From: Megaustenia siamemsis
Lineage: Eukaryota > Mollusca > Gastropoda > Stylommatophora > Ariophantidae
Length of the DNA stretch: 64,000 nt
Assembly: GCA_032433765.1 (NCBI GenBank)
Contig: JAVIAB010000059.1
Span: 58,504,103-58,568,102 of the forward strand
Reading direction: 5' to 3'
The position numbers and the translations under genes are program-made. This document shows, piece after piece, positions 1-11,187 of this stretch (positions are counted from its first letter, which is position 1; every line of letters begins with the position of its first letter). The notes below the pieces were generated by a model. The model was not told where the DNA came from. It made no database searches and worked only from the letters and a program-made list of their open reading frames with translations.

Positions 1-4
1 TGAG

Positions 5-138
<134 letters not shown>

Positions 139-290
139 GAAAATAACAATTTATTAATCTCACCCTATGCCACTGTGATTCTTTTTTTTCACCGATCACT
201 TATTGCATCATATTATCTTTCTCCTGATGTTACGTGATTTAGATCTTACCAGACACACGATTTGTAACTTCTGTTATTATCTCCCTCCAG

Positions 291-760
291 GTGTCGCTGA
301 CATAGTGGGAAAACTCGCCATTGGTTACTTCGCCGATCTGGGTTATCTCAGACCAATCAGAATCGTCTGCATGACCCAGTTCACCGTGGGCACGATGTGT
401 CAGTTTACAATGTTCTATAAAGGCTTCGGTGCCATGGCAACGATGGCAACCATCTTCGGACTGACCGCTGGTATCGTTCAGGCGCTTCTAACGCCTATGG
501 TAATTGAGATGGTTGGACTTCAATACCTAGGGCAGGTGACGCCAATCTACTTTCTATTAATCGGGGTTTCAACATGTATTTTTAATATTTCCGTTGGAGT
601 GATTCGTGATGCTACAGGCTCTTTCACAGGTGCGTTCAACTTTCTAGGAGCAATGATGTTGATAAGCTTTGTCTTGCTCTTGCTGGAGCCAGTGTTTGTT
701 CGGTGCAGAGACAGAAGAAGTTCCAGTTTTAAAAATGTGCAGAAGAATCTTAACAGATAA
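291..760 (+). CDS. Monocarboxylate transporter-like (MFS/SLC16) terminal exon
   Basis: This is the C-terminal part of a major facilitator superfamily carrier resembling SLC16 proton-linked monocarboxylate transporters of the plasma membrane. A pyrimidine-rich tract ending in CAG (281-290) looks like a splice acceptor, so the exon probably starts at 291 inside a Gly codon and ends at TAA 758-760. About 155 residues encode four or five hydrophobic helices and a basic tail. The segment GVADIVGKLAIGYFAD aligns with MCT transmembrane helix 8, where MCT1 has a functional Asp/Arg pair (D302/R306 as I recall). Here the pair is Asp/Lys, which keeps the charge. Upstream exons lie outside the window, so the substrate cannot be told; another SLC16-like carrier is possible. 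I see no AATAAA in the first 100 bp after the stop, and a decayed LINE follows almost at once. Confidence 0.75.
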
Positions 761-779
761 TAGCAGGTCGGTCTGAAAA

Positions 780-1934
780 AAAAAAAAAATCACTAACTCT
801 CCATGATCACATGATGTTGTTATGGATCCAAAGGGAAGCTTTGAAGCATGAGGTCCTACGGCCCAATGCCTTGTAATGATATCTGAAGGTATTTCTGAGT
901 TCCCTTGTAGCTCCGTACACGATGATCCATTTATTTGGTCTTCAAGGAAGTAGAGCTGCTCTGGTGTCAGTGAGCTTTGGACAGTCAAAAAGACGATGTT
1001 TTACTGTTTCATGTGGGTGTTAACAGAGTGGACATGCTGGAGTTTGGTTTTATTGTATTCTATTGATGTGGTTCATCAGCACAAACACAAAACTTAGACT
1101 ATTCAAACCAAGTGTACTATCAACCCTTACGTATGCGTGTGAAAGCTGGAAAACAACAAGAGATATAGAAACAAAGTTGAACGCATTCGAAAATAAATGT
1201 CTAAGGAAAATACTTGGTATAGCGTGGAACGAATTCAAAACAAACGAGGAAATTAGAGAAATCGCCAATCAACCACTAATATCTTCAGTAATAAAGAAAA
1301 GACGATGGTCATATGTTGGACATGTGATGAGAAGAGATAATAACCGAATAGCAAAGCAAGCCCTCATATGGGAAACAACAGGTAAGAGAAAAGAGAAAGA
1401 CACTGAGAAGAACATTGATAAGAGCGGCAGGATTCGGATCCCTCAATGAGATAGAGCAGCTTGCACAGAACAGAGACAAATGGCGAGATTTGATAAAATA
1501 TCTTTAAGAGAATTGAAAACTGCTAGAACAAAAACTCAGATAAGAGAAGGAGTATCTTGGTCTACGCCCTATGGGCCGGCTACGGCTCGAAAAGTCAATA
1601 GATAGATAGATTGATGTGGTTGCTCAATGGTACATGACCGGTTCTTAGTCTGAAGATGGCGGTTTGGTCTCTCTCTTCTTTTTAGGTAGTTACTTTTGCC
1701 GCATGGGTTTGGCCCCATCATATATTTAAAATGCTCCAGCCATTATCTTCCCTTATCCCATACATTCAGTCAATCTTCTCTACTGTTGGAGTTTATGATT
1801 TGCTTGGCTGTATTTAATGAGATGTCGGTGTTAAATTGTGTCTGAATCCTCATTTAGCTAACATTATCATTTCCTGGTGTTTTTGGAGTGTCCTTGGATC
1901 CATTGTATCACTGGCATTATGTCATGTATGTTAA
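780..1934 (-). mobile_element. LINE family J, RNase H-type, decayed C-terminus
   Basis: Reading leftward, degenerate coding sequence shows an RNase H-like end (QWIQGHSKNT near 1890), then RLRTGHVPLSNHINRI near 1640. After a gap comes a zinc-knuckle-like ACPLC..HPHETVKHRLFDCP at about 980-1050. This order (RNase H, RLRTGH, Cys/His finger) is typical of the C-terminus of RNase H-bearing LINE proteins. Several stop codons and frame changes show it is dead. A family H LINE is inserted between the RLRTGH part and the finger. Confidence 0.65.
1074..1609 (+). mobile_element. LINE family H, 5'-truncated copy with TSD
   Basis: Encodes the C-terminal end of an RTE-like reverse transcriptase protein (TLTYACESW, CLRKILGI, then RRWSYVGHVMRR; open to 1449). 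The 3' end has a small hairpin (GCCG-GCTA-CGGC) and a short AGAT-repeat tail. A 12 bp direct repeat ATTGATGTGGTT at 1062-1073 and 1610-1621 is the TSD. The insertion splits the family J element. A second copy lies at 5467-5773 and a crumb near 60196-60225. Confidence 0.85.
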
Positions 1935-2560
1935 CGAGGCTATTGTGGGTCATCAACATTGCACTCCGAACATGTCCTTAGGTGCTCAGATCTCCTCAGC
2001 AAGTCTCGAAGTGTCTGTGACTGACGACTCCAGTTCTGTGTTAGTTAATTAGTCTTCTTATACGCCCACTAAATTTCTCGTTTCTGGCTGTTCCCATCTT
2101 AACTTCCTTCTCTTTCATCCGAAGGAGTGACGTGAACTTACGGTTGTCGAAGTTATGTGCTCTTCCCACATCTCAGAGAGCATTGATGATGTTCGCCCGA
2201 TCCATTGGTTGACCGTTCTCAACAATAGCGCAGCTAGCCAACCTGTCCGATCTTTCATTTCCCCGTTCTCCCGCATGCTCTGGGACGTAGTAAAAGGTGG
2301 TCTTATGTACTTTTGACTTCTGCAATGACTCTACCCATTGAGCACGTACAGATCCCGCCTCCACTTTTCTTATCATGCTCATCGAATCACTCAGTATACA
2401 GGCGTGGGTGTAGTCTTGTGACTCTAACCAGATGAATGCCTTGGTCACTGCCATCACCTCCATCGTCATGCTACTCGTAGTCAGAACGTATGCACCACTG
2501 GCTTCCTTGACTGTTCTGCCTGCCGATCGTGCTGTAAATGCCCATTCACTCCCTTGGTGT
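1935..2560 (-). mobile_element. LINE family I, RNase H domain fragment
   Basis: The leftward frame from about 2560 to 2173 encodes an RNase H fold fragment: TMEVMAVTKA, then ILSDSMSMIRKV, then YYVPEHAGERGNERSDRLA. The Glu, Asp and His/Asn..Asp positions are those expected of RNase H. A short C-terminal stretch follows to about 1945. A second copy (3031-3394) and a third (58020-58175) share the C-terminal part, so it is a dispersed LINE, not a host gene. Confidence 0.75.
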
Positions 2561-2734
2561 CGTATTAATGAGGTTATCTATGTCTAAGATAAACTTTATG
2601 AGTTATAGTTTGTTGGTGTCACTTCCCTACTTGACAGCAAATAGAATTGCATCATAATTTTAACAGTTAAATGTTGCACGTATAGTGTGATGGAAGCGTT
2701 GAGTTGCAAATTTGTTGGGTTATATCCGTTGTTT

Positions 2735-3805
2735 CATTCATTGAGTGCCGTCTCGATACCGAAGGTTGGCTACCATAGAGAGTAATGTGGCTGTCTCTTT
2801 CCTGGAAGTGCACGTTTTCATGGGTTCACCTGATCATCTTTAAATGGTATCAGTAAACTTGGCCTACGCTACCTGTGCTTCTCTATCTTGTACTTTCCCC
2901 TCACAAGGGGATTTTTTGGTAGGGTATTATGTCTCCACATGTCCTAAAAATGTGAATTGTCTTATTCGATTTGTGTTAAGAAGCTTTTTGTTTCATTTTA
3001 GCCGATTCAAAACTTCACTGTTTTCTTTGAAAGAGCGGACAGGTTGGCAAGCTGTGCTGTCGTTGAAGACGGCCAATCAATGGATCGGGCGGACATCATC
3101 AATGTCCTTCGTGGTGGAGGAAGGACACAGGAATTCGACAACCATGAGTCCACGTCACTCCTTCGGATGAAAGTGAATTAAGTTAAGATGAGCACAGCCA
3201 GAAACGAGAAAATTAGTGGGCGTGTAAGAGGACTTATCAACCAACACAGAACTGAAGTCATCGGTCGCCGGACACTGCGGGACTTGTTGAGGAGGAGGTT
3301 TGAGCACCTAAGGACATGTTCGGAGTGCAATGATGTTGACCTGCAAATAACTCAATAACTCAATAACTCAATAACCCAACAACCCAACTGTCTCCTTTTC
3401 CTTCCACCAAATTATCTTCGTTTTCCTATAAATCCACATTTCAAGGTTTCGTCTGTTCCGTTTTAATATTTAATGTCCAAGTTTCTGCACTATAGAGGAA
3501 TGTTGAATAGATTTATCATTTTACTATTTGTAATTTTTTACAACTATTTAGTTCTGTTATTTGCTTTGGTGTGAATATATTTTCCTTTTGTTAAATTTAC
3601 ATTTTGCCATTCCTATTCTTTTGTTCATTTCTTTCTTACTTTTTCCATCACTTGATGACACTTATAACACGCCAACGATCGCTATATACTTGAACTCTTT
3701 CTAGGTTTTTTTCCATTTAATTTGATATCCACACATGTAGGTTTTATTTGTCGTTCTTGTTAATAAACAATAGCTTTAGTCTTTTATAATATTTATATCC
3801 AAATA
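2735..3805 (-). mobile_element. LINE family C, old copy, interrupted
   Basis: The complementary strand matches the family C copies at 3880-4918 and 16082-16796, starting with the characteristic 3' end (GAGTGCCGTCTC on the plus strand near 2742). It is very diverged, with no long open frame. It is split by the family I insertion at 3031-3394 and resumes near 3395. Confidence 0.65.
3031..3394 (+). mobile_element. LINE family I, 3' fragment with tandem tail
   Basis: Rightward copy of the RNase H-LINE C-terminus (ERTGWQAVLSLKTANQWIG near 3031, a decayed version of the 2173-2280 sequence). It ends in a short tandem tail AATAACTC repeated about three times (3346-3375). The same tail ends the 58020-58175 copy. 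It lies inside the old family C copy. Confidence 0.7.
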
Positions 3806-3879
3806 AGGAACATGTCATACATGAAATAAACACAGGAGGTCATAGTGTAAATAACCTCAGGTATGCTGATGATAGAATA

Positions 3880-4918
3880 CACCACAAACAACTTATAGAA
3901 TGCTTAAAAGAGATACATCTAGATAACACGGACATACGACTAATATGTAATCTATACTTGGAGCAAACAGCGATAATAAAATATAACAAAGAGAACTCTA
4001 CACCCATTGATATAAAAAGAGGAGTAAAACATGGAGGTATCCTATCACCAAGCTTGTTCAATCAATACACTGAGCAAATCTTTAAAAACATCATAGAGAT
4101 GCCAGGCCTAAAGGTTAATGGAAAGATAATCAATAACCTAAGATATGCTGATGATACTGTACTACTAGCAGAAAATCATAAAGATCTACAACAATTACTT
4201 AATGAAATAAACATGACAAGCAAAAAATATGGATTTGATATGAATATCAAAAAGACTAAAACAAAGAAAATTCTGAAAACCCACGAGTGGATATCAAAAT
4301 TGAAGGAATAGACCTGGAGACAGTTCAGAGCTACAACTACCTTGGACATACTATAACCAGTGATGGAAAATGTACAACTGAAATAAACAAAAGAATAGGA
4401 ATGGCAAAAAGTAATATTAATGTCATGAAAAATATACTAACATCAAAACAAATAACACCAGGGCTAAAACTAAGAATAGCAAAATGTTATATCTTCTCAA
4501 TATTCCTATATGGTGCAGAAACATGGACATTAGACAAGAGAACAGAACAGAGAATTGAAGCCTTTGAAATGTGGATATATAGAAAAATAGGTAGAATTGG
4601 ATGGAAGGAAAAGAAAACAAACGACGAAGTCTTAAAACAACTAAAAATGAAAGAGAACTACTAAACACAATTCAAACAAGACAAATGCGATTTGTTGGGC
4701 CATGTTAAAAGACACAACAGCCTACTAAAAGTAACCCTGGAGGGGAAAACACAAGGTAAAATGGGTAGAGGCAGACTAGACTAGCATGGACGAGTACCAT
4801 CAAAAGATGAACAAATCAGCCTATGACAAACTGCATCTCATAGCAAGAGACAGAGCAGAGTGACTGTCCATGGTAGCCAACCTTCGTTGCGGAGATGACA
4901 CTCGATGATGATGAATGT
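3880..4918 (+). mobile_element. LINE family C, RT part, frameshifted
   Basis: Encodes the second half of an RTE-like reverse transcriptase: SPSLFNQYTEQIF, the catalytic box LRYADDTVLLA (YADD at 4144-4155), then NYLGHTITSDGKCTTEI, LYGAETWTLDKRTEQRIEAF and the C-terminal tail. A frame change near 4290 and another near 4660 break it. It ends in GATGATGATG at about 4905-4915, the short trinucleotide tail common to families A, B and C. A 40 bp crumb of family B RT sequence precedes it (3838-3880). Confidence 0.85.
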
Positions 4919-5159
4919 TTAGGCCACAAAATATATCTTGAAGCGATATGAAAAGCGCTACGTCACTCGTCAAGAGCGTTAATTATACTGTATAAGATAC
5001 ATTTGCCGTTTTTTTTGTTTAGAAGTTTGATTTGTTTTGGTTTCGCCTTGCAGTCAGGACATTTCCATATAATCGTATGCTCTGCTGCTTCCGTTCAACA
5101 GCCCGCGCAAGGTGTGTATAATAAACACTGCGATGAGCCTAGAGTGCAACCCGTAACCC

Positions 5160-5466
<307 letters not shown>

Positions 5467-5773
5467 TGACCTTTCGAGCCGTAGCCGGCTCATAGGGCAT
5501 AGACCCAGATACTCTTTCTCATAACTAAATTTTCATTCTAGCAGTTTTCAATCCTTGTAAAGATCTTTTATCAAATCTCGCCATTTGTCTCTGTTCTGTG
5601 CAAGCAACTCTTTCTCTTTGAGGGTGCCGATTCCTGCTGCTCTTGACTCTCTTATCAATGTTCTTCTCAGTGTCTCTCAGAGTCTTCCTCTTTTCCTCGT
5701 ACCCGTTGTTTCCCACATAAGGGCTTGCTTTGATATTCGGTTATTATCTCTTCTCATCACATATACAACATAT
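5467..5773 (-). mobile_element. LINE family H, 5'-truncated copy
   Basis: The reverse complement matches 1318-1605 closely, including the 3' hairpin (GAGCCGTAGCCGGCTC, 5476-5491 on the plus strand). Homology stops near 5773. Its 3' tail is the (ATCT)n array. Confidence 0.85.
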
Positions 5774-5794
5774 GAATTGTTCTAACTGCTAGAG

Positions 5795-5905
5795 GGTTAT
5801 TTAACGTGTGCGGAACGCACATGGGTCCTCCTGATTTGTGTTGTTATACAAGAGGGCTAGTCACAGGATCTCACCAACAAGAGACCGGAGGAAACTATGC
5901 TTGCG
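5795..5905. repeat. Dispersed repeat R7
   Basis: Resembles 20810-20905: a short GCG-rich hairpin (GTGCGGAACGCAC) followed by GAGGGCTAG and an ATCTCAC motif. Class unknown; possibly the 3' body of a SINE. Confidence 0.4.
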
Positions 5906-6130
5906 ATTGGCCGATGACTAAAGGAGTACACCTCTTCGTCATCCGCCCTTAAAATAACGTGGAGTATAGACACCAGGATGCATAGGGATGCGAAGCTGAT
6001 GTAAAGCTGATGATAGTGACAATTTTAAAAAAAATAAGAAAAAAGTGGTATGGTAAAAGTTTTACGTAGGTAAGTAATAAGGCTGGAACAACAAACAACA
6101 ACACAAAAATATAAAAATATATAAAAAATA

Positions 6131-6192
<62 letters not shown>

Positions 6193-6285
6193 TTGTTGTT
6201 TGTTGTTCCAGATGAAGGCCTACTTGGCCGAAACGTCGACTTTTGTTTTGATACTTACCTACGTAAAACTGTTACCATACAACTC

Positions 6286-6328
<43 letters not shown>

Positions 6329-6620
6329 CCTTGAAATGACGTTAAGTGGGAGTGTCTGCTTTTCGTTGTGGTTTGCAGTACAACTGTGATATTAGCGCCT
6401 TTCGGCCCAACACATCCGACGTCAGCACGATATTTTTGAGAATCGAGTTGTCTTCCCTATTTGATCCCTAATCACTTGGCCAGACTAGACAGGTTAATCT
6501 TTTACTGGAGGCACCACGAAGAGGTGGAGCAGGGTCTGGATGATTCTGGTTCACCGATCATGGCACAAGTAATCAGCCGTGGGTCGCTGACAACTTCCAG
6601 CTCTACTGCTGTGAGGTGCG
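5905..6620 (+). repeat. Dispersed repeat R1, split
   Basis: The parts 5905-5962 (GATGACTAAAGGAGT, CATCCGCCCTTAAAA) and 6335-6620 (GACGTTAAGTGGG through CTGACAACTTCCAGCTC) match the uninterrupted copy at 39715-40060 and the inverted copy at 52956-53235. About 370 bp containing a palindrome with an (AT)n core separates the two parts here. No protein recognised. Confidence 0.65.
6048..6290. repeat. Imperfect palindrome with (AT)n core
   Basis: The left arm (ATGGTAAAAGTTTTACGTAG ... GGAACAACAAACAAC, 6049-6101) is the inverse of the right arm (6192-6284). About 56 bp of alternating AT (6133-6189) sits at the centre. The right arm carries an extra GAAGGCCTACTTGGCCGAAA. It could be a small foldback element inserted into R1, or an inverted duplication. 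Confidence 0.6.
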
Positions 6621-6624
6621 CCTT

Positions 6625-6758
6625 CGTCTCGAGAAAACCGTGAAATATCCACGGTTTCGGAAAGAACAATTTCCACCGCCTTTGGCGGGATTTGAACCCA
6701 GGGCCTTTCTGTCAGGAGACCGATGTTTTACCTCTGGATAACTCAACCTCCCTCCATC
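6625..6758 (-). mobile_element. tRNA-derived SINE head (SINE5)
   Basis: On the minus strand, AGTTATCCAGAGGTAAAA resembles an A box and GGTTCAAATCCCG is a good B box, as in tRNA-derived SINEs. A strong hairpin AAACCGTG/CACGGTTT lies at about 6635-6660. I see only this copy. Confidence 0.5.
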
Positions 6759-6978
6759 GCTCTTTTGTTATTAAAGTTAAATATGTTCTCTATCTAAGGC
6801 GCAGTTGAGAGAGAAATGTCACAACTCAGTGAAATGGGGAAATTCATGAGAAATGTTATATAACTAGGGGAAATGTTATATAACTTTGAGGAATGACGTA
6901 CATTTGCACACATTGGAATAACAAATATTTCATGAGTTTTCATGCGCTGTCTGATGTGTCTGCTTGAAATCTCCTAGC

Positions 6979-7450
6979 GATAGACAGACAGACAGACAAA
7001 CGGACAGACGGACAGACAGACAGACTGAAAGGCAGGCGGACGGACGGACGGACAGATAGAGATGGATGAATGGGTGGATGTATAAATGTATGGATGGATA
7101 GATGGACAGATAGATAGACAGACGGACGGGCGAGTGAACGGAGGGACGGGCGAGCGGGCAGGTAGGTAGGTATATATGCAGGCAGCCAGCCAGTCAGACA
7201 GATAGATAGACAGACAGAGAGACAGACAAATAGACAGATCGATGGATAGACCGACAAACAGATAGCAAGACAGGCGGGTAGTATGTAGGTAGGTAAGTAG
7301 GTAGTAGGTAGTAGGTTGGTCGGTTGGTAGGTAGGTAGGTAGGTAGGTAGGTATGTATGTAGGTAGGTAGGTAGGTAGGTAGGTAGGTAGGTAGGTAGGT
7401 AGGTAGGTAGGTAGGCAAGCAGGCAGGTAGGTAGGCAGGTTGGTAGGTAG
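6979..7450. repeat. Compound tetranucleotide array
   Basis: GACA/GACG units grade into GATG, GATA and finally a long GGTA array (about 7280-7450). The frames on the complementary strand (LPTYLPTY, SVCLSV) are repeat translation, not genes. Confidence 0.95.
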
Positions 7451-7884
7451 AGTAACATACAATGAAGTACTGGATTATGCTGAAGTAACTAGTATGTTCA
7501 TTTATCTCTAGAAAAGTCATATATTATGGCCAGGTCAACTGTGCCTACTGAAGGATGTTTCGACTTCTAAACAGATTTCAATCGAGTATTCTCTGACAAT
7601 CGGATCAAGGCAAAACTACCAGGCCACAAAGATGTCTATAAATGTCATGAGAATGTGCTTGATGTGAGCATCTAATTAGTTAAAGCTCGTTACAAAGAGA
7701 TTCAGTTGAAGGAATACCGTGAACTTGAAGGTACACAAACTTAATTTTTGAGAAAAATTGCCGATTCTTGACAAGCACAAACGAATAAAAGGTAAACTCT
7801 GACAAGACTCGTATATGGAGACTAAATACATTGGTTTTTACTGGAGTATGGTGCAGTCCAATTACTACACTTAACATCAACAGT

Positions 7885-8365
7885 TACCCGGGCAGGAAAC
7901 ATTCAATAGATATCAAAGACAGGAAACATTCAATAGATATCAAAGACAGGAAACATTCAATAGATATCAAAGACAGGAAACATTCAATAGATATCAAAGA
8001 CAGGAAACATTCAACACATTTACGGTAGGAAGCATCCAACATATATAAAGAAAGGGAACATTCAACACATATAAAGATAGAAACATCCAAAACATAAAGT
8101 TAGGGAACATTCAACACAAATAAAGATAAGGAACATTGAACACATATTTAAGGACAGGAAACATGCAACAGATTTAAGGTAAAAAATATTCCATACATAT
8201 AAAGGGGAATATTTGGGAATATCCATCACATATAAATGTAATAAATATCCATCACATATAAATGTAATAAATATCCATCACATATAAATGTAAGAAATAT
8301 CCATCACATATAAAAGTAAGAAATATCCATCACATATAAAGGTAAGAAATATCCATCACATATAC
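7885..8365. repeat. 26-27 bp minisatellite, first segment
   Basis: Starts with five near-identical 27 bp units (AGGAAACATTCAATAGATAT core, period checked 7894/7921/7948), then diverges to 26 bp units (ATCCATCACATATAAATGTA core). The same family continues at 9705-10022 and 11188-12640. Confidence 0.9.
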
Positions 8366-8369
8366 TAAA

Positions 8370-8411
8370 GGGAGGTCAACAAAAAGTAATGCACACCAAT
8401 TTTTTTCTCGG
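8370..8411 (+). repeat. Mariner left terminal inverted repeat
   Basis: Begins GGGAGGTCAACAAAAAGTAA and runs to CTCGG. It matches the reverse complement of 9664-9702 except for a 3 nt insertion (ACA). Confidence 0.93.
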
Positions 8412-8528
8412 CTAATAATAAAGATAGGAATATGAAATTTTGCACACTTGGAATATGACATGTTCCAATTATGTGTACCAAATTGCAAAGCATTTTGATA
8501 AATATTACGCAATCTATGAACCGTTAAA

Positions 8529-9599
8529 ATGGAGCTTGTCAACAATGTCCGTTACAAACAGCGAATTGTCATAGAATTTCTGGTTGCGGAAAAAGAAACT
8601 GTGGCAAACATTCATAAACGACTGTGTGCAGTGTACAAATGTTCTGCAGTCTATAGGAGCACAGTTAGTCGCTGGGTTCAGAGAATTAAAGCTGCAGAAA
8701 GTGTACGAGTGGAGCTGCATGATTTACCGCGTTCTGGACGTGTTGCCTCGGCTACCAGCACAGACATGTTAAACCGGGCTGATGCCATTATTCGTAAGGA
8801 TAGGCGTATCACTAGTCAGCAATTGGCATTGCAGCTTACAGTCAGCAAGGGAAGTGCAATCGCAATTTTTAAAACTCTCGGATATTCAAAGATTTGCGCT
8901 CGATGGGTTCCTCGGTGCCTAACAAATGATCACAGAGTTCAAAGGAAAACATTCTGTTCTGAATTGTTGGAGCGTTTCGGTGTTGAAGGAGAAATGTTTT
9001 TGTCAAAAATTGTTACCGGTGACGAAACGTGGGCACATTATTATGAGCCTGAAACAAAAATGCAGTCAATGGAATGGCATCATCCGCAGTCACCAAAAAG
9101 AAAAAAATTCAAAACATCTCCATCAGCCGGAAAGGTGATGATCACTGTTTTCTGGGACATTGATGGTGTGATTCTTGTTGATGTAATGACAAGAGGTGAG
9201 AAAATAAACTCGACAGCTTACATCAATACACTGACAAAACTCAAAAATCGGTTCCACAGAGTTAGGCCTAATAAGCCATCTGCAGATTTGTTGCTTCAAC
9301 ATGACAATGCACGCCCTCAGACAAGTCTGGTAACACGGGAAGCAATCAACAAATTTGGTTGGACTGTACTGCCCCATCCTCCTTACAGCCCTGATCTGGC
9401 TCCCTCAGATTTCCATCTGTTTGGACCACTCAAAAAATTCCTGCGTGGGACACACTTTGACAATAATGAGGGTGTGATCCGTGCAGTTAAAAAATGGCTA
9501 CGCGAGCAGGACAAAACTTGGTACAAACGAGGCATTCATGACCTAGTTTCGCGTTGGCGTAAGGCAATACGCTTGGACGGAGATTACGTTGACAAATAG
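8529..9599 (+). CDS. Mariner transposase, intact
   Basis: A 356-residue DDE/D transposase that excises and reinserts the element in the nucleus by cut and paste at TA. Residues about 1-110 form the two helix-turn-helix DNA-binding regions (STVSRWVQRI; RITSQQLALQLTVSKGSA). WVPRCL at 126-131 corresponds to the mariner linker motif WVPHEL. The catalytic residues read as D165 (TGDET), D259 (LLQHDNARP) and D294 (SPDLAPSD). Exactly 34 residues separate the last two, the D,D34D signature of true mariners. Length is normal for the family (about 345-360). There are no stops or frame changes from ATG 8529 to TAG 9597. It lies centrally between the inverted repeats. Activity cannot be judged from sequence, but nothing essential is visibly lost. 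Confidence 0.96.
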   Translation: MELVNNVRYKQRIVIEFLVAEKETVANIHKRLCAVYKCSAVYRSTVSRWVQRIKAAESVRVELHDLPRSGRVASATSTDMLNRADAIIRKDRRITSQQLALQLTVSKGSAIAIFKTLGYSKICARWVPRCLTNDHRVQRKTFCSELLERFGVEGEMFLSKIVTGDETWAHYYEPETKMQSMEWHHPQSPKRKKFKTSPSAGKVMITVFWDIDGVILVDVMTRGEKINSTAYINTLTKLKNRFHRVRPNKPSADLLLQHDNARPQTSLVTREAINKFGWTVLPHPPYSPDLAPSDFHLFGPLKKFLRGTHFDNNEGVIRAVKKWLREQDKTWYKRGIHDLVSRWRKAIRLDGDYVDK

Positions 9600-9663
9600 G
9601 TGGTGTCAATGGGATGTTCAGCTACAATCTGTGAAAATTTCACACATTTTGCCCGAATAGTTT

Positions 9664-9702
9664 CCGAGAAAAAAATTGGTGTGCATTACTTTTTGACCTC
9701 CC
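9664..9702 (-). repeat. Mariner right terminal inverted repeat
   Basis: Inverse of the left repeat, ending GACCTCCC just before TA 9703-9704. Confidence 0.93.
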
Positions 9703-9704
9703 TA

Positions 9705-10022
9705 CGTAAATGTAAGAAATATCCATCACATATAAATGTAAGATATATCCATCACATATAAATGTAAGAAATATTCATCACAAATATATATGTAAGAAAT
9801 ATCCATCATATATAAATGTAAGATATATCCATCACATATAAATGTAAGAAATATCCATCACATATAAAGGTAGGAAGCACCGAAAATATATTAAGGTACG
9901 AAACATCCAACACATATAAAGGTAGGAAACAACCAACATATTCTAATTTGGAAAACATTCTATATATATATATAAAGGTAGGAAACACCCAAACATAAAG
10001 ATTGAAAATATCCAACACATGT
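9705..10022. repeat. 26 bp minisatellite, second segment
   Basis: Continuation of the 7885-8365 array after the mariner, with diverged units at the right (GGTAGGAAACA core). Confidence 0.85.
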
Positions 10023-11187
10023 CTTCCTCTTCTTCTTCTTCTACCTTTCATCTCCCTGTGGAGCATAGGTCTTTAAAATAAACACTTTACAAGCCGTTCT
10101 GTTTTTTGCCATTCTTTTGAGCTCTTTCCATGTCTTCCCCACCATCTTCATCTCTGCTCGCATCTGTCTTCCCCGAGAATATTTTGGTCTTTTGGTCTTC
10201 CTCTTTGTATTTTCCCTTGGGGATTCCAGAGAAAGAGATGTTGAGTAATACTCTCAGATGGCTTCCGCAGTGTATGTCCTATCCGGCGTCATCGTCTTCG
10301 CTGTATCTCTTTATCCACTGGTATTTGACTGGTACTTTTCTATAATTCTATGTTAGTGATTTTGTCCTTCCATTTCCATCCTTTTATTCTGCGCAAGCAT
10401 CCATTTCTTCATGATTGCCATTTTTGTTGTGTTCCATGTTTCACAGCCATATGATAGAACTGACCTAAAATTGGAGTTAAAAAAAATTATTTTTCTATTT
10501 CTAATTTTCTAATTTCTTTGGACTTCCATATGTTTCCCAGTGCAACTCTTGCTTTTTATATCCCTATTTTGTTAACATTTTCTGTTCGTTCCTCTTTATT
10601 TATATTATTTCCCAGATATATGTAAGATTGTACGTCTAGCAGATGTATTTCTCCTATTTTTATTTGGTTATTGCCAACTGCATTAATTCTGTTGGTCTTA
10701 TCTCTATTTATTTTCAGTCCTAGCTGTTGTGATCTCACATCAAGTATGCTACCTTTATCTTGCATCCGTTGATGGTTGTGTAATAGGAGAGCTATGCCAT
10801 CAGCAAAGTCTAAGTCGTTAAGTTGCTTGGTCAGTGACCACTGGAATCCATTTCTGTTGTTCTGATTTTTTTTTTTAAAATAATCCAATCTATGGCCAGT
10901 AGAAAGATAAATGATGATAGAAGATATCCCTGCCTTACACCTGTTCTTATTTCAGATACTTCTGTAAGCTGTCCTTCATGCACCACACTACATTTCATTC
11001 CTTCATACATTGTTCTTATCAGGTTAATAAACTTTATGGGGATTCCGTAATGACTCAGTAACTTCCAAAGCATTCCTCTGTCTAAACTATTAAATGCCTT
11101 TTCGTAATCTATGAATCCAATATAAAGTGGGGTCTGTAATTCTAAGCTTTGTTCACCTATTATACGTTATGTATTTATTTGATCAGC
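10023..11187 (-). mobile_element. LINE family F, 5'-truncated, decayed
   Basis: The minus strand encodes RT pieces: SHYGIPIKFINLIRTMYEG and TEVSEIRTGVRQG, then the catalytic region LNDLDFADGIALLLH (FADG instead of FADD, 10796-10807), then GLKINRDKTN. Beyond 10556 the C-terminal domain is degenerate. The 3' end is a GAAGAA-type tail at 10024-10042. CCAACACATGT at 10012-10022 and 11188-11198 flanks it as a likely TSD, though the host minisatellite itself contains this word. Related copies: 22920-23415 and 34060-34440. Confidence 0.8.

Larger units (their letters stand above)
8368..9702 (+). mobile_element. Complete mariner transposon
   Basis: About 1335 bp with terminal inverted repeats at 8370-8411 and 9664-9702 and TA dinucleotides outside both ends (8366-8367, 9703-9704), as expected of Tc1/mariner insertion at TA. 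It carries one uninterrupted transposase gene. It sits inside the minisatellite. Apart from two extra A bases at the left end and a 3 nt difference between the inverted repeats, it looks intact and young. Confidence 0.95.

Noticed and set aside
644..988. 114-codon minus-strand frame next to the transporter
   Set aside because: It overlaps the transporter exon antisense, and the correct frame of the decayed LINE J is a different one.
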